38,206 nt of DNA, taken from NCBI RefSeq assembly GCF_040199715.1, contig NZ_JBEFNA010000021.1, forward strand, positions 1-38,206, given 5' to 3'. The position numbers and the translations under genes were made by a program. The stretch is from Fusobacterium sp. SYSU M8D902 (GTDB lineage Bacteria > Fusobacteriota > Fusobacteriia > Fusobacteriales > Fusobacteriaceae). Below, in pieces: positions 7,462 to 15,159 of the stretch (positions are counted from its first letter, which is position 1; every line of letters starts with the position of its first letter). Below the pieces are notes generated by a model that did not search any database, was not told the DNA's origin, and was given only the letters and a program-made list of their open reading frames with translations.

Positions 7462-7875
7462 TTATTTGTTTTTTCTATTTTTTTTACCAGTTGTTTCAAC
7501 TACCTCTATTTCAGTAGCTTCTTTCTCTTGCTCTACAACCTCTTCTACCTGTTTCTCTTCTACTTCCTCTTTTATCTCTTCCACTACTTCTTCTGTCACT
7601 TCAGTAGGTTCTACCATTTGTCCCACTTCAACAGAAGGTCTTGCTATAACTAATTTACTAACTACAGTAGTCAATCTCTCAGCAGCCATAACTCCAGCTT
7701 CTACTGCTGCTGTTACTGCAGATACCTCTCCTTCTATCTTAACAGTAACCATTCCACCACCTTTTGTAAGCTCAATTCCTATCAATCTTACATTGGCAGC
7801 TTTTACAGCTGTATCTCCTGCTTCTATTGCTCCCACTAGACCAACTACCTCTATCAATCCTAGTGAACTTATCAT
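7462..7875 (-). CDS. pduK: BMC-H shell protein with long acidic tail (PduK-like)
   Basis: A 137-residue protein. Residues 1-85 are a BMC-H domain ([24 protein letters not shown]; pore region TKGGGMVTVKIEGEV). The remaining ~55 residues are not part of the fold: a run dominated by Glu and Val, ending in a basic KKNRKNK. Enterobacterial PduK also has a C-terminal extension, but that one carries a cysteine cluster, absent here. The tail is probably disordered or a helix on the shell surface and might recruit a partner or space compartments in the cell. Its ATG overlaps the pduH stop by four bases (ATGA). The shell role is firm; the tail's role is unknown. Confidence 0.87.
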   Translation of the reverse strand: MISSLGLIEVVGLVGAIEAGDTAVKAANVRLIGIELTKGGGMVTVKIEGEVSAVTAAVEAGVMAAERLTTVVSKLVIARPSVEVGQMVEPTEVTEEVVEEIKEEVEEKQVEEVVEQEKEATEIEVVETTGKKNRKNK

Positions 7876-8246
7876 TTTTCCCCTCCTGTCTCCTCTGGGA
7901 TAATAAATGGATTTCCCTTGATCAATCTCGCACCATTAATTCCCAAAGCCCTTAGGATATCATTATTGCTATGAATATCATATTTAAATAATGGTTTTTC
8001 TAATTTTAACTTCTCATGATAAAGAGTGATCTCTTCTCTTCCAATCCCTATTCCTACCTGTAGCTTAGATTCTTTTGCTCCGTTATACCCCAATATCTTA
8101 GCATCAGACTCATTACAGCTCCTTAGTATAAATGGTATCTCTTCCTCTTCTATTCCCCATAGAATATTACTCAATCTCTCATCTATCTCTATTTCTGAAA
8201 AATAGAAAATATTAATTCCTATCTCCTCTTTTTTTCCTCTCTGCAT
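7872..8246 (-). CDS. pduH: Diol dehydratase reactivase small subunit PduH
   Basis: A protein of about 124 residues of the DdrB/PduH family, the small subunit of the factor that swaps damaged cobalamin out of the dehydratase. Recognisable parts are the N-terminal strand INIFYFSE, WGIEEEEIPFIL, and the SKLQVGIGIGREEITLYHEKL segment typical of the family. I chose the ATG at 8246, preceded by AAGGTGAG, rather than 8259-8261, which has no ribosome site; it begins two bases before the pduG reading frame ends, so the two subunits are coupled. It is somewhat divergent, as PduH proteins usually are, but position after pduG is decisive. Confidence 0.92.
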   Translation of the reverse strand: MQRGKKEEIGINIFYFSEIEIDERLSNILWGIEEEEIPFILRSCNESDAKILGYNGAKESKLQVGIGIGREEITLYHEKLKLEKPLFKYDIHSNNDILRALGINGARLIKGNPFIIPEETGGEK

Positions 8247-8247
8247 A

Positions 8248-10062
8248 TTACTCACCTTCATAAGAGAGAGCTAATCCTGTTGCAACTGCATTTCTTGGTC
8301 CCTCTACTCCTCTTATATTTCCTCTTCCTGCTACAACTCCATAGTATGATAGTTTATCTGTAACCATTTGAGGAACTTCAAAGTCAAGTGATGAACCTCC
8401 TACAAGTACCACATGCTCTATATCTCTTATATTTCCACTTGGAGTAACTTTCTTCAATGCCCTTACAGCATTTACCACAAAGACCTTCTCCTTAGCATCC
8501 CTTCTCACTCTCTTAATCTTCTCAATAGGTTCATCTAATTCCGATGGAATCATTGCACCCTCTTTTAAGATTACTACCCTTGCAAATGTTTTTGGATCCA
8601 GTGGTTCATCAAAGAATTGAACACTTCCATCTTCATGTCTTATATGAAATAAACTCTCCACTTTTGCTAATGGATATTTTTTTATATCTTCAGCTAAATC
8701 AAAGTTGCCTAACCCTAGCTCTTTATCTATTAGCATTGTTACCATATTTCCAGCCCCTGCCAAGTGACAAGAAGCTATCTTTCCATCTCTAGTTATTACA
8801 GAAGCATCTGTTGATCCTGCTCCCATATCTATTATAGCCAGTGGTTTATTTGTTCCTGGTGTTGTTAAAGCTCCTATTATTGCCATCTCTGCCTCTACTC
8901 CTCCAACTACAACCCTCTTTTGGAGTTTTTCTTGTAGATCATTGGCTATCATCTCCATTTGTAATCTATCAGCTTTTACCATTGCAGCTAATCCAATGGC
9001 ATTCTCCATTGAAAACTCCTCTGCAATTCCCCCTTTGACCTTTTTAGGAACAAAAGTATTCACTGCCAATAGATCCTGAATATTGATATTTTTAGGATCT
9101 TGGTTAGTAAGTTGTGCCATTACAATTCTTACTTTCTCCAACATTCCCCCAGCATTAGTTCCCTTTTCTCCCCAGATATCAGTTACTGGATAACAAACTT
9201 CTAAAGCTTCCATTATCTCCTCAGCACCCTTATCCACAGGGATATCTCTATTTTTGCTCTCACCAGCTATATGTATAGATCCTGCTGGAATAACTCTTGA
9301 TTTTACATCTCCCTTTGGAGTTTTTATAACAACTGCTGATCTATTTCCTATTAATGCTCTTGAAATTGGAACTATCATCTTAGTCTCTTCTGAATTTAGC
9401 TTAAATAAAGTTGCTATTCCATATGGATTGGAAAGCATTGAGATTACTTTTCCCTTCTCTGCCACTTCCAATGCTGTCAACATATTTACTGGTATCTTTT
9501 CAAAATAAAGTACTTCATCTACAATTGGCATCTTTCTATTTAATCTATTATTTATTAAGACTGCATCATCTTTTTGAGCTATAGCACCCTTTATCTCAAC
9601 TCCTCTTTCCACCCACATATTTATTATGTTAGCTGCTTCTTGGAAGTCTATCTCTTTTGAAATAAGTGCCACTATCTCTTTTCCAATCATAGTATTATCT
9701 ATTTTTTCAATAGGAGTGGATATCCCCACTCCTATCCCTGCTCCTCCTGGAGTAGTAGGATTATGACCTATCATAGTAGATTCTGTTATTATAGTCTCTG
9801 TTATAGTTTCCATAGCCACATCTCCAATTACTGGAGCTGCCTCATTTATTCTCACCAAAGATAATTCAGAGATATCTCTTCTGGCTTTTTTAAAAGCTTC
9901 ATTTAAAGATGAGAACACTCCCTTCACATTCTCCTTAGTTCCTTTTATTCCAGTTGTCTTAGCTATTCCACTACTCAAAACTCTTATATCTTTTCCATTT
10001 ACTTCAGCTAGAGTACTCTCTGTTGTTGCATTTCCTATATCTATCCCTATAATAAGTTTCAT
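8248..10062 (-). CDS. pduG: Diol dehydratase reactivase large subunit PduG
   Basis: A 604-residue DdrA/PduG ATPase. It starts with the actin-fold phosphate motif IIGIDIGNATTESTLAEV and has the second nucleotide motif LAIIDMGAGSTDASVI and VVLVGGSSLDFEVP toward the end. With PduH it uses ATP to release inactivated cobalamin from PduCDE so fresh adenosylcobalamin can bind. Length equals that of enterobacterial PduG (about 610). A GGGAGGAAG site precedes the ATG, and the gene follows pduE by 21 nt, the conserved C-D-E-G-H order. Confidence 0.97.
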   Translation of the reverse strand: MKLIIGIDIGNATTESTLAEVNGKDIRVLSSGIAKTTGIKGTKENVKGVFSSLNEAFKKARRDISELSLVRINEAAPVIGDVAMETITETIITESTMIGHNPTTPGGAGIGVGISTPIEKIDNTMIGKEIVALISKEIDFQEAANIINMWVERGVEIKGAIAQKDDAVLINNRLNRKMPIVDEVLYFEKIPVNMLTALEVAEKGKVISMLSNPYGIATLFKLNSEETKMIVPISRALIGNRSAVVIKTPKGDVKSRVIPAGSIHIAGESKNRDIPVDKGAEEIMEALEVCYPVTDIWGEKGTNAGGMLEKVRIVMAQLTNQDPKNINIQDLLAVNTFVPKKVKGGIAEEFSMENAIGLAAMVKADRLQMEMIANDLQEKLQKRVVVGGVEAEMAIIGALTTPGTNKPLAIIDMGAGSTDASVITRDGKIASCHLAGAGNMVTMLIDKELGLGNFDLAEDIKKYPLAKVESLFHIRHEDGSVQFFDEPLDPKTFARVVILKEGAMIPSELDEPIEKIKRVRRDAKEKVFVVNAVRALKKVTPSGNIRDIEHVVLVGGSSLDFEVPQMVTDKLSYYGVVAGRGNIRGVEGPRNAVATGLALSYEGE

Positions 10063-10083
10063 TCTTCCTCCCTACTGGAAAGA

Positions 10084-10605
10084 TTAATCTTTTCTTAATC
10101 TATCTCTTTTTTCATATAGTTCTGCTGCCTCTCTTACAAATTCAGCATTTACTTTTGCAGCATATTTATGCTCTAACTCATCAGCTATCTCTAATAACTC
10201 TGCTTTTGTTGCTCTATATGGTCTTAAATAGTTATATATCTCTAATATTCTATCGTCAGGTATAGATATCAATTCTGCTGCTCTTCTTAAGTTTCTTGCA
10301 AAAGAGTGTCTATTTACACTCTCAGCTACTTGAGCTTGCATCTCAAGAGTTTCTGGAGCTATTCTACAGTCTGCTGCTCCTATTGTTCCATTCATTACAT
10401 TTTCCATTGTAAACTCATCTAATTTCTTTCCAGTAGCTGATTTTACTACATCTGCTTTTTTCTTGCTCAATGGATAATCTTCTTTAGTTGTTGTTCCGCA
10501 AGTTTTTGTTACTGTATTTATACTATTGCTCTCTCCTTTAGCCATAGAAAGCATAACTTCTCTTATCATTTTTTCAAGTAATTGTTGGTCCAAATCATTC
10601 ACCAC
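10084..10605 (-). CDS. pduE: Diol/glycerol dehydratase small subunit PduE
   Basis: The 173-residue small (gamma) subunit of adenosylcobalamin-dependent diol dehydratase. The conserved core YPLSKKKADVVKSATGKKLDEFTMENVMNG is evident in part, as are RHSFARNLRRAAELISIPDDRILEIYN-type helices and the LRPYRATKAEL motif. The N-terminal LDQQLLEKMIREVMLSM is an amphipathic helix before a Ser/Thr linker and resembles a compartment-targeting peptide. Works as part of an (alpha beta gamma)2 complex with PduC and PduD. It follows pduD by 10 nt. Confidence 0.97.
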   Translation of the reverse strand: MVNDLDQQLLEKMIREVMLSMAKGESNSINTVTKTCGTTTKEDYPLSKKKADVVKSATGKKLDEFTMENVMNGTIGAADCRIAPETLEMQAQVAESVNRHSFARNLRRAAELISIPDDRILEIYNYLRPYRATKAELLEIADELEHKYAAKVNAEFVREAAELYEKRDRLRKD

Positions 10606-10615
10606 CCTTAAATTC

Positions 10616-11281
10616 TTATTTGAAACTTACTTTTAATTCAACTGGTTTAGCGTTTACTACAACGTGTTCAGTCTCTTTGATATGTAATAATGCTGCAATA
10701 GCTTGATATTTAGGTCTTGCCATCTGATCGTTCATTTGAGTTACTGGTTTTGGAGATTCTCCTTTAGCATACTTAGCAGCATTTTTTCCTATCATTCTGT
10801 AGTGCTCTCTCTCTAATAATGGAGCTTGTGGGAATAATTCTAAGTTAGTTAATGGGAATAGATCTTTTTGGTGAATTACTGTTGTCCCTTTAGATTGTAT
10901 TCCTATTCCTATTCCTGATCCACTTAATTTTGCTCCGTCATTTGCTAGTATAGAAACATCTGAAGTTCTTAAAACTCTAATTACTCTTGGAGTTAATCCC
11001 TCTTCCTCTATTCCAGCCATCAACTCTTTTAATACATCTATATGTGGTATATGAGTTATTGTTTCAGTTTGGAATTTTCCAAAAGCTGGTGCTAAAGCTA
11101 TTACCACTTCATCACTCTTTGTACTCTTCTTAGCTTCTCCAGCTTCCTCTATAACTAAATTTCCAGATGTAACTACTTTTTTCTCCTCTTTTACTGGAGT
11201 AGGAGTAGCCACTTCCTGTCCTGCATATCTTCTTATAACTTCTTCTATTAATCCTCTGATTTCATTTTCATTAAGTTGCAT
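10616..11281 (-). CDS. pduD: Diol/glycerol dehydratase medium subunit PduD
   Basis: The 221-residue medium (beta) subunit of the B12-dependent dehydratase. The catalytic-complex region begins near residue 57 ([22 protein letters not shown]) and contains [32 protein letters not shown], which lines the cobalamin side. Residues 1-20 ([19 protein letters not shown]) form the targeting helix known to direct the whole dehydratase into the shell, followed by a Pro/Lys/Glu-rich linker to about residue 55. It follows pduC by 16 nt, with AGGAGG before ATG. Confidence 0.97.
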   Translation of the reverse strand: MQLNENEIRGLIEEVIRRYAGQEVATPTPVKEEKKVVTSGNLVIEEAGEAKKSTKSDEVVIALAPAFGKFQTETITHIPHIDVLKELMAGIEEEGLTPRVIRVLRTSDVSILANDGAKLSGSGIGIGIQSKGTTVIHQKDLFPLTNLELFPQAPLLEREHYRMIGKNAAKYAKGESPKPVTQMNDQMARPKYQAIAALLHIKETEHVVVNAKPVELKVSFK

Positions 11282-11297
11282 CTGTTACCTCCTACTA

Positions 11298-12962
11298 CTA
11301 TTTGATTTTTGATGCATCTACTGCATTTCCAATATTTGAAAGTTCTTCCCATCTTTCTGCAGAGATTTGATATCCTGTTCCAGGTCCACTGTAATCATTT
11401 CTATCATTAACTGCACTGATTACATTGAAATCTCTATCTAAGATAGCTGATGTATGTAAGTGGTCTCCTGCTACTCTTAATTTCATAAGTTTTAGTAGAT
11501 CAGATGCAACATCATCAAATCCTTTTGTTTTAAGAGCTTTTACAACGTCCATTCCTGTAATTCCTCTTTCCATCATCTCTGTTGCAGCTTTCATATCTGC
11601 TACCATATCTCTTTCAGGCATATCTTTACTTCCATGAGCATATGTTGCTGCTTCTACCTCTGCATCTGTAATCTCTGGTAATCCCAATGCTTCAAACACA
11701 GCTTGAATTGCTTTAGCAGCTTTATTTCTAGCTCTTACAACATCTTCCTCTTTTACTGGTCTCAATCCAGCATCTATTTTAAGGTCTCTTTGAATTATAT
11801 TCCAGTCATCATAGTCTTCTGCGTCCCAGTTTGATCCTGCAAACATATTGTCATAGTTAGGTGTTGAACTGTATCCTGAACAGATAAAGTCAGTTCCAGG
11901 AATCATTTGCATTAGTGATCTTGCTACTCTTCTTAAATCTGAGTGAGTAAATGTTTGGTCATTACTTGATGCACACTCTAGGTCTAACATCATAGCTACT
12001 AAGTTTTCAGCTAATATCTCTCTTACTCCACTTGGTACTGCTCCTGGTACTCCTACACAACTTACTGAACCATTTTGAATTCCTTGAACCCCTGCTCCTT
12101 TAGTTATGAACAAGCAACGAGCTTCTAGGTATAACATTGAACATCCTTCAGCATATCCCATCAATACTTCTGATCCACTTCCAGATGTATATCTCATTTT
12201 TAATCCTCTAGATGCATAAGCTGATGCTAAGAAAGATTTTGACCATGGAGTGTCATCACCATCTATAAATACTGGCTCTGTTCCATATACTGATACTGTT
12301 TCTGCATAAGCAGTAAGTCCTCTCATTCCTAATAATAACTCTGTAGCTTCCTCAACTGAACATTGAGTAAGTATTCCAGGTCTACCAACTTGTGATCCAA
12401 CCAATAGAGCTATTGCATTGAAAGGAGCATATCTTGTTACAGCTACTGTTGTTTCCTCTTCAGCAAATCCTCTCAATGAAGCTTCTGCTGCATCTGCAGC
12501 TATCTGTACTGGATTATCTTTTAAGTTAGTAACGTGACATTGGTTAGAAGGAGTTTTTCTAGCTCTCATCTTGTTAACTGCCATCATCATCTCTAGTACA
12601 GACATTTTTCCCATTACCTCTGCAACTTTTGCAGGAGTTAGAGATAGAGTTATCTTTAATATCTCATCTCTAGATACATTTATGTCTACAAGTTTTCTAG
12701 CTATTTCTAATGAATCCATAGCCATAACTTTTTCTGCATTCTCTACTACTATTCCATAATCTGCTATAAAGTGATCTAGTAAGTCAAAGTCCTCTCTTCT
12801 CTTACCATCTAGTTCAACTATTTTTCCATTTACAACCTTTACACTTGGTTTTGGATCCAAAGGAGAGTTCATTGATATTAACCCTACTTCTGGCCACTCT
12901 TTTACATATCCATCTTTATTTACAGGTCTTTCACCTAACACTTCAAAACGTTTTGATCTCAT
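11298..12962 (-). CDS. pduC: Adenosylcobalamin-dependent propanediol/glycerol dehydratase large subunit PduC
   Basis: The 554-residue catalytic (alpha) subunit, a TIM barrel that removes water from 1,2-propanediol or glycerol by a radical mechanism. Conserved stretches include RSKRFEVLGERPVNKDG, KTPSNQCHVTN, RGLTAYAETVSVYG, SSNDQTFTHSDLRR and the end TGYQISAERWEEL. Length equals PduC (554) and DhaB1 (555), so residue count does not separate propanediol from glycerol dehydratases; the surrounding shell genes favour a microcompartment pathway. It is the first enzyme gene after pduB and sits in the conserved C-D-E order. Confidence 0.98.
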   Translation of the reverse strand: MRSKRFEVLGERPVNKDGYVKEWPEVGLISMNSPLDPKPSVKVVNGKIVELDGKRREDFDLLDHFIADYGIVVENAEKVMAMDSLEIARKLVDINVSRDEILKITLSLTPAKVAEVMGKMSVLEMMMAVNKMRARKTPSNQCHVTNLKDNPVQIAADAAEASLRGFAEEETTVAVTRYAPFNAIALLVGSQVGRPGILTQCSVEEATELLLGMRGLTAYAETVSVYGTEPVFIDGDDTPWSKSFLASAYASRGLKMRYTSGSGSEVLMGYAEGCSMLYLEARCLFITKGAGVQGIQNGSVSCVGVPGAVPSGVREILAENLVAMMLDLECASSNDQTFTHSDLRRVARSLMQMIPGTDFICSGYSSTPNYDNMFAGSNWDAEDYDDWNIIQRDLKIDAGLRPVKEEDVVRARNKAAKAIQAVFEALGLPEITDAEVEAATYAHGSKDMPERDMVADMKAATEMMERGITGMDVVKALKTKGFDDVASDLLKLMKLRVAGDHLHTSAILDRDFNVISAVNDRNDYSGPGTGYQISAERWEELSNIGNAVDASKIK

Positions 12963-13015
12963 TATAACCTCCTATTTATTTCCTCCATATCTATTCTTCA
13001 ATAATGAGCCTCTCT

Positions 13016-13807
13016 CTAAATATATGGAGTTGATGATGAAGGAGCTGGTCCTCCTAAAGTTTCAAGTAATTTAACTCCTACTTCTTTAGCTGCAAGTATT
13101 GCTTGTCTTACTGCTCCAGAATCTCCACATATTGTTAATATTACTTCATTTGAGAAACTTGTTCCTTTTGCTGGTGAACTATATCCTAAAACTTCAACAT
13201 TAGCTGCTTTAAGAGCTATATCTGCTATTACTACCCCTATTGCTGCTGGAGCTCCAACTATTAGACCAAAAGATTTTCCTAGTGGTGCATTGAAAGCTTT
13301 GTTACAAGCATATGATGCTCTTGCTGTATATTGTAATTCAATATGCCCTGCATCATTTCCATATACATCTCCAAATTTTTCAGTTACTGCTGCTATTGCA
13401 ACCTCTACTGCCCTTTTAGCATCTGACACATCTTCAGCACCAAATAATATTAATGATCCGTGTCCTGCTCCACCTTTTGTATCTCTAGGAAGTTCAATAG
13501 CAATAACTTCTGTATTAGTTGCTTTTACAGCTTCATCTGCTGCCATAATAAATGGTCCTGCACCTGTTCTAGCTCCAATTATTCCAATTGAACGATATTT
13601 TTTATCTAATCCCATAGCTTCGTGAAGAGCTGGATCTACATTTGCTATTACAAGCCCTATTCCATCTCCATGTGTTGTTACTCCAACAAATTCAGTTAAA
13701 CGGCACTCTCTTGCAGGTGCACACTCAACTTTTGGAGCTTCTCCACTCTTTTCTTTTAATTTTTCCATCACTTCTGCCATCATTTTTTCAACTAAATTGT
13801 CTTGCAT
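13016..13807 (-). CDS. pduB: PduB: BMC-T major shell protein
   Basis: A protein of about 263 residues with two BMC domains in tandem that form trimeric facet tiles: domain 1 roughly residues 35-150, domain 2 about 155-255 (KSFGLIVGAPAAIGVVIADIALKAANVEVLGY). The N-terminal segment DNLVEKMMAEVMEKLKEK is the extension that in Salmonella PduB links the shell to the enzyme core. I start it at ATG 13807, seven bases after GGGGGG; a longer reading to 13852 begins in promoter sequence and has no ribosome site. It is the first gene of the main operon, directly behind the promoter at 13859-13891. Confidence 0.96.
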   Translation of the reverse strand: MQDNLVEKMMAEVMEKLKEKSGEAPKVECAPARECRLTEFVGVTTHGDGIGLVIANVDPALHEAMGLDKKYRSIGIIGARTGAGPFIMAADEAVKATNTEVIAIELPRDTKGGAGHGSLILFGAEDVSDAKRAVEVAIAAVTEKFGDVYGNDAGHIELQYTARASYACNKAFNAPLGKSFGLIVGAPAAIGVVIADIALKAANVEVLGYSSPAKGTSFSNEVILTICGDSGAVRQAILAAKEVGVKLLETLGGPAPSSSTPYI

Positions 13808-13858
13808 TAAATTACCCCCCTTAATACTAGTCTCTATTAAAAAACATATCACATTGTA

Positions 13859-13891
13859 ATTATAAAAATGTAAAATGTCAGAAAAATGTCA
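13859..13891 (-). promoter_or_regulatory. pdu operon promoter with tandem 11-bp-spaced TGTCA box
   Basis: AAAATGTCA occurs at 13872-13880 and again at 13883-13891, an 11-bp period. On the minus strand a perfect TATAAT (13859-13864) lies 16 bases after the start of the proximal repeat, and no -35 hexamer is found at 17 bp; the repeats cover that position. This is the layout of activator-dependent promoters of OmpR/PhoB-type regulators. An identical arrangement stands before pduQ. The remainder of the 13808-13917 gap is AT-rich with no further signal. Confidence 0.75.
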
Positions 13892-13917
13892 TTTTTTACT
13901 TTTAATAAAACAGATTT

Positions 13918-15024
13918 TTAATATATCATTTCAAAAATCTTTTTCATATCCTCCAGTGTAACTCTCTTTAAATTTCCTGATGTACATATATCATTCATAG
14001 CTACCTCTGCCATCTCAGGAATAAGAGATCTATACAAACTCTCCTCTACACCCAAATCTCTAACACAGCTTTGAATTCCCAATTTCTCATTTAATACCTC
14101 TATAGCTATAGCTAAACTCTTTGCTCCCTCTTCAATTGTATTTGCTGGTAACTCCAACTCTTTAGCTATCTCATAATATCTTCTTGCTGTTTCTAAATCT
14201 GTTGAATTGAATCTAATCACATATGGTAAAACTACTCCATTTGCTCTTCCATGAGCCTTATGAAATTTTCCTCCTATGTTATGGGCTATACTATGATTTA
14301 TTCCTAACCCTGCCTTCTCAAAGGAAAATCCAGCTATACATGAAGCTTTTCCCATCTCTACTCTAGAATCTCTATCAGCTATATTCTCAAACATCTTTAA
14401 AAGATTTTTGAATATAGTTTTTATTGCATAAAGTGCATATATCTGTGTATAAAGATTTGCTCCTTTAGATGTGTATGCTTCTATTGCATGAGTTAATGCA
14501 TCTATTCCACCATCTGCTACCACTGATTTTGGTAGTGTTTTTGTAAACTCTGGATCCAATATAGCTATCTTTGGTATCATCTTATTATCTTTAATTGGTA
14601 TCTTCACCATATTTTTTGTATCAGTTATAACTGCATAAGAGGTGACCTCTGACCCTGTTCCACAAGTAGTTGGAATAGCTATCACTGGAAGCTCTATTCC
14701 AGATCTCCCCATAAAATATGAAACTGCCTTAGCAGAATCCAGTGTTGATCCTCCACCTAAAGCTATAATCTTTTCTGGAGAAAACTCAACTACTTTCTCT
14801 AGTGCTTTTTTTATAGAATCTAATGACGGATTCACTTCAATCTCACTGAATACTTCATAAACAATACCTTTTCTTTTTAAAATATCCTCTATTTTTTTAC
14901 TCATTCCAATTTTTTCCATCATTGGATCTGTCATAAAAAAATATTTTTTACAAGATATTTGATCTAAAACTTTTTCTGTGTCTATCCCTGCAAATATCTC
15001 TGTATCTGCCTGAAATATCTCCAT
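13918..15024 (-). CDS. pduQ: Iron-containing alcohol dehydrogenase PduQ (propanol/1,3-propanediol dehydrogenase)
   Basis: A 368-residue group III iron alcohol dehydrogenase that reduces the aldehyde to alcohol and regenerates NAD+ for PduP inside the compartment. The NAD motif is ALGGGSTLDSAKA, followed by PTTCGTGSEVT. Metal ligands fit the family spacing: Asp175 and His179 (DGGIDALTHAIEAY), then His244 and His258, 14 apart, in GINHSIAHNIGGKFHKAHGR. The N-terminal start EIFQADTEIFAG matches PduQ better than dhaT. It has its own promoter and GGGGGG ribosome site and lies upstream of pduB with 110 nt between; no terminator is visible, so read-through into pduB is possible. Confidence 0.93.
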   Translation of the reverse strand: MEIFQADTEIFAGIDTEKVLDQISCKKYFFMTDPMMEKIGMSKKIEDILKRKGIVYEVFSEIEVNPSLDSIKKALEKVVEFSPEKIIALGGGSTLDSAKAVSYFMGRSGIELPVIAIPTTCGTGSEVTSYAVITDTKNMVKIPIKDNKMIPKIAILDPEFTKTLPKSVVADGGIDALTHAIEAYTSKGANLYTQIYALYAIKTIFKNLLKMFENIADRDSRVEMGKASCIAGFSFEKAGLGINHSIAHNIGGKFHKAHGRANGVVLPYVIRFNSTDLETARRYYEIAKELELPANTIEEGAKSLAIAIEVLNEKLGIQSCVRDLGVEESLYRSLIPEMAEVAMNDICTSGNLKRVTLEDMKKIFEMIY

Positions 15025-15072
15025 TTTTATCCCCCCTTAAAAAAAAGTAGTTGCTATATTTTTAATATTCAT

Positions 15073-15106
15073 ATATTATTAAAGTAAAATGTCACATCAA
15101 TGTCAC
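15073..15106 (-). promoter_or_regulatory. pduQ promoter with the same tandem TGTCA box
   Basis: AATGTCAC occurs at 15088-15095 and 15099-15106, again an 11-bp period. On the minus strand TAATAT (15073-15078) lies 16 bases after the start of the proximal repeat, the same distance as at the pduB promoter, and the sequence TGACATTTTAC is shared by both. The box sits in the 135-bp gap divergent to the histidine kinase gene, so it could also affect that gene. Otherwise the gap has only AT-rich sequence and GGGGTAGG before the kinase ATG. Confidence 0.75.
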
Positions 15107-15159
15107 TATATATTTTTTTAAAACATTATAACTAAAATTTATACTTAGTGGGGTAGGTT

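Noticed and set aside
7436-7903. Long Ser/Thr-rich open frame on the plus strand opposite the shell genes
   Set aside because: It is the antisense of the Glu/Val-rich PduK-like tail and the BMC domain; no ribosome site and low-complexity product.
13808-13852. Fifteen-residue N-terminal extension of PduB
   Set aside because: It lies between the promoter and the GGGGGG ribosome site that directly precedes ATG 13807.
13808-15159. Cobalamin riboswitch upstream of the pdu genes
   Set aside because: The leaders are short (about 50 nt) and AT-rich with no B12-box-like sequence.
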